64,000 bases of DNA from the NCBI GenBank assembly GCA_016718275.1, contig JADKEA010000005.1, forward strand, positions 124,001 through 188,000, written 5' to 3'. Source of the DNA: Candidatus Villigracilis affinis. Lineage in GTDB: Bacteria; Chloroflexota; Anaerolineae; Anaerolineales; Villigracilaceae. Shown here piece after piece: positions 26,266-33,497 of the stretch. The notes under the pieces are model-generated. The model was not told the DNA's origin, made no database searches, and saw only the letters and a program-made list of their open reading frames with translations. The position numbers were made by a program, and so were the translations under genes. Numbering within the stretch: the stretch's first letter is position 1; every line of letters starts with the position of its first letter.

Positions 26266-26997
26266 ATGAGCATCATTCAAACAAAATCCGTGGCCGACCA
26301 AGTTGAGGAAGTCCTTCGGGAGCGCATTCGCAATGCGACCTATTTGGCTGGCAATCGCATTCCTTCTGAAAGTGAATTATCTGATGAATTGGGGGTAAGC
26401 CGCGCCACCGTGCGGACGGTGCTGGCAAAACTGGCTGTCAACGGTTTGATCATTCGCAAACAGGGAGATGGAACCTACGTCAATGCGCGGGTTCAGGAAG
26501 TCAGTGCCCACGCTGGGAACTTGTGGGATCTGGTACGCCTGATCGAAAACAACGGGTCGAAGGCGTCGATTCAGCCGCTCTTGATCAGCGAAAAAGCTGC
26601 TTCCGAAAAAGAAGCACAGGTGCTGGCGTTGGAAACAGGCGAACCGCTTGTGCAATTCAAGCGGCTGTTTCTTGCCGATCAGCGTCCAGTCATTCTTGCC
26701 AACAATGTTGTGCCCCTGTCCTTTTTCCGCGTGCCGCTGGAGCAGATCGATGGTCAGCTTCATTTCCGCGAGATCCTGCATCAATATTGTCATCAGGAAA
26801 TTGGATTTGTGATCACCGATATTCATTCCGCTTTGGCTGCGGATGAGGTTCGACAGGTTCTGAAGAATCAATCAGCCCTGACGGTTCTGGAATTGCATAT
26901 GGCATTCTATAGCCGCAACAACCAGCCATTGGCTGTTGGTTTAAATTATTTCGACGATTCTGCTTTACGCTTAAGTTTGGTCCAGGCCTGGAGTTAA
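26266..26997 (+). CDS. GntR-family transcriptional regulator (HutC-like)
   Basis: A 243-residue regulator with an N-terminal winged helix (RIPSESELSDELGVSRATVR) and a UTRA ligand-binding domain. It lies between the two BMP transport systems with its own putative operator upstream and system B starting 57 nt after its stop, so it probably controls system B or both. ATG 26266 gives the usual GntR N-terminus; the longer frame from 26209 is not conserved-looking. Confidence 0.87.
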   Translation: MSIIQTKSVADQVEEVLRERIRNATYLAGNRIPSESELSDELGVSRATVRTVLAKLAVNGLIIRKQGDGTYVNARVQEVSAHAGNLWDLVRLIENNGSKASIQPLLISEKAASEKEAQVLALETGEPLVQFKRLFLADQRPVILANNVVPLSFFRVPLEQIDGQLHFREILHQYCHQEIGFVITDIHSALAADEVRQVLKNQSALTVLELHMAFYSRNNQPLAVGLNYFDDSALRLSLVQAWS

Positions 26998-27053
26998 GGC
27001 CATGCAATCCTATTCTTCTGAAATCTCGATTTGGCTTTGAGGAGGAAGGTTCG

Positions 27054-28199
27054 ATGCGATCACGATTGAACGCTTTGTTCGACGCTTTATTGCCTGTGCT
27101 TGCCACACTGGCCGCGCTTGGGGTGGGGGCGGTCATGTTATTAATCCTCAAAGTCAACCCAATCGAGGCTTATGCGGCGCTTTGGGACGGCGCATTCGGC
27201 AGTTCCAACGCATTTGCAGAGACGTTGGTCAAGGCTACGCCGTTGCTCTTGGTGGCCTTGGGAATCTGTATTTCGTTTCGCGGTGATGTGATCAACATTG
27301 GCGGCGAGGGACAGATGATCATCGGCGCGATCCTTGCGACCTGGGTGGGGCTGACTTTTACCGGGCTGCCCGGCTGGCTGGTGGTGACTATTTCCCTGGT
27401 GGCAGGTTTTTTGGGCGGGGCAATTTGGGGCGGTATCCCTGGAGTTTTGAAAGCATATTTCAGTGTCAATGAGATTTTGAGCACCGTGATGATGAACGCC
27501 ATCGCGGTTCAATTAATGAACTTTCTTTTGCGCGGCCCGATGATCGATCCTTCGCAGGCCGAACTGGCTTCGAAGATTCCCCAGACGGCGCGTTTGCTGG
27601 ATGCTTTCCGCCTGCCGCGTTTGGCTCCCACGCGTTTACATCTCGGCGCATTAATCGCGGTCATTCTCGCGATCGCGGTGTACATCCTGCTCTGGCGGAC
27701 GACACTTGGGTACCGCATCCGCGCGGTGGGACAGAATCCGAATGCTTCCCGTTATGCGGGAATCAAAGTTCAACGCTATATGGTTTTGGCGCTCTTGTTG
27801 AGCGGAGCTTTTGCTGGGTTGGCTGGCGCGACACAAGTCTTCGGCGTGAATTACCGCATGATCACAGATGGATCCTCTTCAGGGTTCACGGGCAGTGCGG
27901 GCTTCAATGGAATTGTGGCTGCATTGTTTGGGCAGTTGCATCCATTGTGGTCCATTCCTGCGTCCATTTTGTTTGGCGCATTGTTGGTGGGCGCGAACAA
28001 AATGCAAAGGGTGGTGCAGGTTCCTTCAGCTTTGGTGATTGCCTTGAATGGTTTGGTGGTGGTCTTTGTGGTTAGCAGCGAAATCCTGCGCAAGAGACGA
28101 CAGCGCAGAAGACTGGCGGATGCAAGACAGGAGGATGAAACCCCGCCTCCAACAGAATCGGGTGAATCACAAATCAAGCAAGCGGAGACAGGCGCATGA
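27054..28199 (+). CDS. BMP-type ABC transporter permease, system B (YufP-like)
   Basis: A 381-residue polytopic membrane protein homologous to the permease at 23987 (NIGGEGQMIIGAIL, SVNEILSTVMMNAIA). A strong ribosome site GGAGGAAGG precedes ATG. A charged C-terminal tail extends past the last membrane segment. Its final four bases overlap the second permease (ATGA). Confidence 0.88.
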   Translation: MRSRLNALFDALLPVLATLAALGVGAVMLLILKVNPIEAYAALWDGAFGSSNAFAETLVKATPLLLVALGICISFRGDVINIGGEGQMIIGAILATWVGLTFTGLPGWLVVTISLVAGFLGGAIWGGIPGVLKAYFSVNEILSTVMMNAIAVQLMNFLLRGPMIDPSQAELASKIPQTARLLDAFRLPRLAPTRLHLGALIAVILAIAVYILLWRTTLGYRIRAVGQNPNASRYAGIKVQRYMVLALLLSGAFAGLAGATQVFGVNYRMITDGSSSGFTGSAGFNGIVAALFGQLHPLWSIPASILFGALLVGANKMQRVVQVPSALVIALNGLVVVFVVSSEILRKRRQRRRLADARQEDETPPPTESGESQIKQAETGA

Positions 28200-29128
28200 T
28201 CTCAGACCTTTTTTCTGTCACTGTTCTAATCGGCATTCTCGCCTCTGGAATTCGCCTTGCAACTCCATACCTGTATGCGGCCATCGGTGAAACCTTCAGC
28301 CAAAAAAGCGGCGTGCTCAACCTGGGTGTGGAAGGGCAGATGTTGTTGGGTGCCTTCGCCGCTTTTTATGTGGCCTTGTCCACGGGCAGTTTGTGGCTTG
28401 GTATGTTGACCGCCATGATCGTGGGTGCGTTGATGGGATTGGCGATGGCATATGTGACCGTCAACCTGCATGCACAGCAGGGTATCAGCGGAATCGGTTT
28501 TTATCTTTTTGGGTTGGGTATGAGCGATCTGCTTTTCCAGAAACTGATGGGAAATGTGGAGACGGTCAAAGGCTTTCCGAAAATTTATATTCCTGGTTTG
28601 AGCGATATTCCCGGCATTGGCGAGATCTTCTTTAGCCAGAATATTCTTGTGTACGGCGCGTATTTGCTCGTGCCGCTAGCGTGGTTCGTTTTGAACAAAA
28701 CCACGCTGGGGTTGAAGATCCGCTCGGTGGGTGAGAACCCCGATGCGGCCGACTCGCTTGGTGTGAGTGTGGCGCGTATTCGATATTTCACCATCATTCT
28801 TGGCGGCGTACTTTCGGGGATCGCAGGCGCGTCGCTTTCGATCGCTTTATTGAATGTCTTTCAGCAGAACATGACCAGCGGACTTGGCTTCATTGCAGTG
28901 GCGCTGGTTTACTTTGGTGGGTGGCGCCCGGTGGGGGTTTTGGGCGGCGCTTTGCTTTTCAGTTTGATCAATTCATTGCAGTTGTGGATTCAGGTATTGG
29001 GGATTCCGATTCCTTCCGATATTGCAGTGATGATGCCTTACGTGCTCACGATCCTGGTGCTGGTTGCCACGGTATCGAGAGTCCGCTCTCCGTCTGCGCT
29101 GTCGAAACCCTTTGAAAGGGAGAATTGA
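28196..29128 (+). CDS. BMP-type ABC transporter permease, system B (YufQ-like)
   Basis: A 310-residue polytopic membrane protein paralogous to that at 25125 (SQKSGVLNLGVEGQMLLGAF and RSVGENPDAADSLGV). Translationally coupled to the preceding permease. In system B the gene order is permease, permease, lipoprotein, ATPase, the reverse arrangement to system A. Confidence 0.88.
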   Translation: MISDLFSVTVLIGILASGIRLATPYLYAAIGETFSQKSGVLNLGVEGQMLLGAFAAFYVALSTGSLWLGMLTAMIVGALMGLAMAYVTVNLHAQQGISGIGFYLFGLGMSDLLFQKLMGNVETVKGFPKIYIPGLSDIPGIGEIFFSQNILVYGAYLLVPLAWFVLNKTTLGLKIRSVGENPDAADSLGVSVARIRYFTIILGGVLSGIAGASLSIALLNVFQQNMTSGLGFIAVALVYFGGWRPVGVLGGALLFSLINSLQLWIQVLGIPIPSDIAVMMPYVLTILVLVATVSRVRSPSALSKPFEREN

Positions 29129-29231
29129 TTTTCAGGAAGAGGAGGTAAATGCCTGCCCTGTGAAAATGAATTTCGAAACTGTATCAAGTGTCCCGTTGAA
29201 AGACCCGTATCCATCCATCAAGGAGAAGAAG

Positions 29232-30296
29232 ATGAAAAAGTTCGTATTGACCCTCGTTCTCGCTCTGGCACTCGTTTTGAGCGCCTGCGGAGCTCCAGCC
29301 ACTGAAGCTCCTGTCGCAACCGAAGCCCCCGCGGAAGTTCCTGCGGCAACCGAAGCCCCCGCTGCCACTGAGCCGCCTGCTGCCCCGGCGGAACCGTTCC
29401 GCGTGGCCGTTGTGATGCCCAGCGCCATCAATGACCTGGCCTTCAGCCAGAGCATGTATGATGCCCTCGTCCGTATTCAGGAAGAAATGGGCGGGCCCGA
29501 AGCCTTTGAGTTCGTGTACTCTGAAGGCATGTTTGTTGTGGATGACGCCGCTGCGGCCATTCGTGACTACGCCACACAGGGTTATGACCTGGTGATCGCT
29601 CACGGCTCACAGTACGGCTCATCTCTACAGGAAATTGCTCCTGATTTCCCCGAGACCAGTTTTGCCTGGGGCACCACTGCCGATACATTCGGCCAGCCCA
29701 ATATCTTCGCTTATGAAGCGGCTTCTCAGGAAGGCGGCTATGTCAACGGTGTGTTGGCTGCCACCCTTTCCCAGAGCGCGGTGATCGGCGTTGTTGGCCC
29801 GATCGAGACTGGGGATGCGAAGTTGTATGTTGATGGTTTCGGCGCTGGTGTTGCAGCGACCAACCCGGATGTCACTGTGAATGTGAATTACATTGGCTCG
29901 TTCTCTGATGTTGCCCTGGCTTCCGAAGCTGCGACCACACACATTTCCGCGGGCGCCGATGTTTTGACCGGCACCGCCCAGATGGTCGTCGGCGCGATCG
30001 GCAAGGCTGAAGAGAACAATGCTTTGTGGTTTGGTACACAGTCCAACCAATCCTCTCTGGCTCCCTCCATCGTGGTTGCCAGCCAGGTGTATCACTGGGA
30101 AGTGACTCTGCGCGAGATCATCGCCCTGATCAATGAAGGCACATTGGGCGGCACTTCCTTCAAGGCCAATCTTGCCAACGGCGGCGAAGTGATCGAGTTC
30201 AATCCCGATTACGCGCTTTCCGATGAGGCCAAGGCTCTTGCGGAAACCACCATTCAGGGAATCATCGACGGCACCATTAAGATCACCCTGCCTTAG
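29232..30296 (+). CDS. BMP-family nucleoside-binding lipoprotein, system B
   Basis: A 354-residue lipoprotein with lipobox LSAC (Cys about residue 19), an Ala/Thr/Glu/Pro linker, and a BMP fold (VAVVMPSAINDLAFSQSMYD). AAGGAG precedes ATG 29232; a longer frame from 29064 reads from the permease end and is rejected. With the flanking permease and ATPase genes it completes a second nucleobase/nucleoside importer. Confidence 0.88.
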   Translation: MKKFVLTLVLALALVLSACGAPATEAPVATEAPAEVPAATEAPAATEPPAAPAEPFRVAVVMPSAINDLAFSQSMYDALVRIQEEMGGPEAFEFVYSEGMFVVDDAAAAIRDYATQGYDLVIAHGSQYGSSLQEIAPDFPETSFAWGTTADTFGQPNIFAYEAASQEGGYVNGVLAATLSQSAVIGVVGPIETGDAKLYVDGFGAGVAATNPDVTVNVNYIGSFSDVALASEAATTHISAGADVLTGTAQMVVGAIGKAEENNALWFGTQSNQSSLAPSIVVASQVYHWEVTLREIIALINEGTLGGTSFKANLANGGEVIEFNPDYALSDEAKALAETTIQGIIDGTIKITLP

Positions 30297-30308
30297 TATT
30301 TAGTATCT

Positions 30309-30346
30309 AGACCTGACAGGTTTCCGTGAAGCGACCTGTCAGGTCT
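30309..30346. repeat. Palindromic hairpin element
   Basis: AGACCTGACAGGT and its exact complement separated by 12 nt. It lies between lipoprotein and ATPase genes, may act as an mRNA stabiliser, and lacks a T-tract. Confidence 0.7.
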
Positions 30347-30374
30347 CCATGAGACTTAATTCAGGATGGCACCC

Positions 30375-31931
30375 ATGACTGAATCAACCAAACTTCCTTC
30401 CGGCAAACCCCGCATCGAGACCATAGAAATGCGTGGAATCACCAAACGCTTTCCCGGTGTGATTGCCAATGACAAGGCCGATTTCGACATTCATGCGGGG
30501 GAAGTCCATGCTTTGCTGGGTGAAAACGGCGCAGGCAAAAGTACGTTGATGAAGATCCTGTACGGCATGTATCGCCCCGACGAAGGCGAGATTTTGCTGA
30601 ACGGAAAACCCGTCACCATTGCTTCGCCAAACGATTCGATCAACCTTGGCATTGGCATGATCCATCAACACTTTATGCTTGTGCCAACCCTGACCGTGGC
30701 GGAGAATGTCGCACTCGGGCTGCCATCCTCCCGCGGCGCACTTACAGATCTCGACCGCGTTTCAAAGCGGATCGTTGAATTGGCCAGCATCTATGGTTTG
30801 AAGATCGACCCATCTGCTTATGTCTGGCAGCTTTCTGTTGGGCAACAGCAGCGTGTTGAAATTATCAAGGCTCTTTATCGCGGCGCGGCGTTGCTCATTC
30901 TCGATGAGCCGACCGCTGTCCTTACCCCGCAGGAAGTGGACGAGTTATTCGTCATCATGCGCCAGATGGTGAAGGATGGTCATGCGCTGATTTTCATTTC
31001 TCATAAACTGCATGAAGTCGTCGAGATCAGCAATCGCATCACGGTCTTGCGTGATGGTCGCAGGATCGGTACACGTCTAACTTCAGAGACCACCAAACAA
31101 GACCTTGCGAATTGGATGGTGGGTCGTGAGATCGGTTTCGCTCCAGATCGCGGAAAAGTTGAGATCGGTGAAGCCCGCCTGAAACTCGAAAAGGTTGAAT
31201 GCGGCAGCGACCGCGGCACACCGGGTCTACGCGGGGTCAGCATTGAAGTTCGTTCGGGAGAAATTCTCGGCATTGCAGGTGTCTCTGGCAACGGTCAGCG
31301 TGAATTGGCGGAAGCCATCACAGGCCTGCGCAAAGTCACCACGGGCAGGGTTTTCCTCGAAGGAAAAGACATTACCAATTTCGCCCCCGGTGACATTACC
31401 GAATTGAATCTTTCCTACATCCCCGAAGAGCGTATGCGCGACGGCATGATCAAAGATTTCACCATTGCTGAGAACATGATCCTGCGCGAACATCACAAGA
31501 TGCCTTATTCGCGCATGGGCTTTCTCAATTTGAGCGATATCTCAAAACATGCCGATGAATTGATCGCAAAATTCCACGTCAAGACTCCTTCGCGTGAGAC
31601 TCACGCCAAGAATCTCTCAGGTGGAAATATTCAAAAGGTCGTGCTTGCGCGCGAAATTTCGCGCAACCCGCGCGCCATCATCGCCGCACAGCCTACGCGC
31701 GGACTTGATATCGGCGCGACTGAATATGTCCGTGAGCAGTTGTTAATCGAGCGCCGCAAAGGTGTGGCAGTCATGCTCATCTCCGAAGACCTCGACGAAA
31801 TTCTCGCCCTCTCTGATCGCATCGCCGTTCTCTATGAAGGCCAGGTGATGGATATTGTTCCGCGTTCCGAAGCCACACCTGAAAGGCTGGGTTTGCTCAT
31901 GGCGGGTGTCCATCCTGAGGTCAGTTCATAA
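30375..31931 (+). CDS. BMP-type ABC transporter ATPase, system B
   Basis: A 518-residue double-NBD ATPase similar to 22405-23994: GENGAGKST, VGQQQRVEI and DEPTAVLTP in the first half; GVSGNGQREL, LSGGNIQKV and the same degenerate AAQPTRG in the second. AGGA sits 8 nt before ATG 30375; the in-frame ATG at 30366 overlaps that site. Completes transport system B. Confidence 0.9.
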   Translation: MTESTKLPSGKPRIETIEMRGITKRFPGVIANDKADFDIHAGEVHALLGENGAGKSTLMKILYGMYRPDEGEILLNGKPVTIASPNDSINLGIGMIHQHFMLVPTLTVAENVALGLPSSRGALTDLDRVSKRIVELASIYGLKIDPSAYVWQLSVGQQQRVEIIKALYRGAALLILDEPTAVLTPQEVDELFVIMRQMVKDGHALIFISHKLHEVVEISNRITVLRDGRRIGTRLTSETTKQDLANWMVGREIGFAPDRGKVEIGEARLKLEKVECGSDRGTPGLRGVSIEVRSGEILGIAGVSGNGQRELAEAITGLRKVTTGRVFLEGKDITNFAPGDITELNLSYIPEERMRDGMIKDFTIAENMILREHHKMPYSRMGFLNLSDISKHADELIAKFHVKTPSRETHAKNLSGGNIQKVVLAREISRNPRAIIAAQPTRGLDIGATEYVREQLLIERRKGVAVMLISEDLDEILALSDRIAVLYEGQVMDIVPRSEATPERLGLLMAGVHPEVSS

Positions 31932-32097
31932 CCGAGTGCGTTGCACCCATGTCGAATCGCTCCACTGAATTGTTCATCAAGTAGTAAAATCAAATTCCAT
32001 TGGTCGGGTGGTCGCTGTTGTGAAATGCATCAGCGGCGTTGGGTCGCGCAGCACCCATCGAAAAGTACCGCCGCCTTAAGTAGAAAGGACACCACCT

Positions 32098-32970
32098 ATG
32101 AACCTTTGGCAGGAATACAAACGCCCCGCCTCCGTGATGGAGGCCATTCAAGCACTCACGTCTGCATCTGGCCCCGCCTTGCCCATTGCTGGCGGCACAG
32201 ATCTGTTGCTTGATTTGAAGCAGGGCCGCCATGCCCCCATTCATACTTTAATTGATCTGACCTTCGTCCCGGAGATGACCGCTCTCGAAGTGAGAGGGGA
32301 TGAACTCTACATCGGGGCCGCCGTCCCAGTCAACCGCGTCGCACTGGACCCGCTAACGGGTACGCACGCCCAGGCATTGGTCGAAGCCTGTAACTTGATC
32401 GCTGGCCCGCAAGTCCGCAATACCGCCACGCTCGGTGGCAATGTCGCCCACGCGCTCCCCGCCGCGGACGGAACCATTGCCCTAACCGCACTCGAAGCGC
32501 AAGCCGAAGTGGCTGGCGTGTCAGGCACCCGCCGAATGCCGTTCACTTCATTATTCCTTGGCCCCGGCAAATCCGCTATTGATAAAGCAAAAGAGATCAT
32601 TGTCGGCTTTCACTTGCCGCTTTCCACTCCCCACAGCGCTTCCTGCTTTAAACGCATCATGCGTCCGCAGGGAGTTGCGCTACCCATTTTGAATTGCGCC
32701 ATCTGGCTCGAACGCGTAGGGGACGTGGTCAAAGATATCCACATTGCCGTTGGCCCCGGCGCATCGACTCCCTTCCGTGCTACTGAAGCCGAATCCGCTT
32801 TGCGTGGACAAGCTCTCAACGAAGAATCTATTGATCGCACAGTAGATGCCCTGCTCGGACAAGCCCAGTTCCGCACCAGCGCGAGACGAGCCACATCAGA
32901 TTATCGCAAACACATCGTCGGCGGCTTGTTCAAGGATGTGCTCAATACCGCGTGGAGTAGAGCAGGCTAA
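32098..32970 (+). CDS. Xanthine dehydrogenase FAD-binding subunit
   Basis: A 290-residue CoxM/XdhB/YgfM-type flavoprotein. PIAGGTDLLLDLKQG (near residues 32-46) and NTATLGGNVAHALPAADG (near 120-137) are the FAD-binding motifs. It passes electrons from the iron-sulfur subunit to an acceptor. AAGGA precedes ATG. The catalytic partner is encoded downstream but separated by the GxxExxY insertion, an unusual break in this operon. Confidence 0.9.
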   Translation: MNLWQEYKRPASVMEAIQALTSASGPALPIAGGTDLLLDLKQGRHAPIHTLIDLTFVPEMTALEVRGDELYIGAAVPVNRVALDPLTGTHAQALVEACNLIAGPQVRNTATLGGNVAHALPAADGTIALTALEAQAEVAGVSGTRRMPFTSLFLGPGKSAIDKAKEIIVGFHLPLSTPHSASCFKRIMRPQGVALPILNCAIWLERVGDVVKDIHIAVGPGASTPFRATEAESALRGQALNEESIDRTVDALLGQAQFRTSARRATSDYRKHIVGGLFKDVLNTAWSRAG

Positions 32971-32986
32971 CCACTGAGACACGGAG

Positions 32987-33140
32987 AACCCGGGGGGTTT
33001 TTGAAAGTTTATATCCGCCAAAGGGGCTATTTTTCCTTTTTAAAAAAACAAACCCGCCGCCCCGCTTAAAAAAAAAAAAAACCCAGAAAAGATGGGGGGT
33101 GCTTTTATTGAGCCTGGCGGGGGGGGGGGGGGGGGGTTGT
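32987..33140. other. Homopolymer-rich, probably unreliable sequence
   Basis: The stretch holds an A14 run (33068-33081), a G18 run (33119-33136), several C/G runs and almost no coding signal. Nothing else in the window looks like it. The likeliest explanation is consensus error over a low-coverage stretch; real low-complexity DNA is possible. Confidence 0.6.
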
Positions 33141-33431
33141 TGGGCTTATCAATTATGTCTTGCACAGGAATGTAGATTGCAGAAACTTTCTTTTGAAGAA
33201 CAGACTGCGCTTAAGCTAAATTACAAGGGCATAGAATTGGATGGCGGATATCGAATAGACTTTGTCTTTGACAAGCGGGTTGTTGTTGAACTCAAAGCAG
33301 TCGAAGAGGTTCTGCCAGTTCATGAAGCACAATTGCTTACATACTTGAAGCTTACAGGAATTCGTGTTGGCTTGTTGATCAATTTTAATAAGCCTGTTTT
33401 GAAAGATGGCATTTACCGCCGAGTCCTTTGA
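33141..33431 (+). pseudogene. GxxExxY protein, 5'-truncated
   Basis: From about 33141 the frame reads YQLCLAQECRLQ, YKGIELDGGYRIDFVF, VVVELKAVEEVLPVHEAQLLTYLK and ends LLINFNKPVLKDGI, the conserved C-terminal two thirds of GxxExxY proteins (usual length about 120-130 residues). The N-terminal part with the GxxExxY motif is lost in the homopolymer stretch. The family's function is unknown. Either a decayed insertion or an intact gene corrupted by sequence error. Confidence 0.7.
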
Positions 33432-33497
33432 CCATAAGCGGAATAAAAAAACTCCGTGTCCCTGTGTCTCCGTGGTTCAAATTTATGAGGAAAACCC

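Larger units (their letters stand above)
32969..33477. mobile_element. Probable inserted GxxExxY-type element with inverted ends
   Basis: AACCACTGAGACACGG (32969-32984) and the complement of 33462-33477 match at 14 of 16 positions in inverted orientation, bracketing the GxxExxY remnant exactly between the two xdh genes; the left end begins at the xdh stop codon. Such ends resemble flanks often seen around GxxExxY ORFs. Target duplication could not be defined. Confidence 0.5.
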
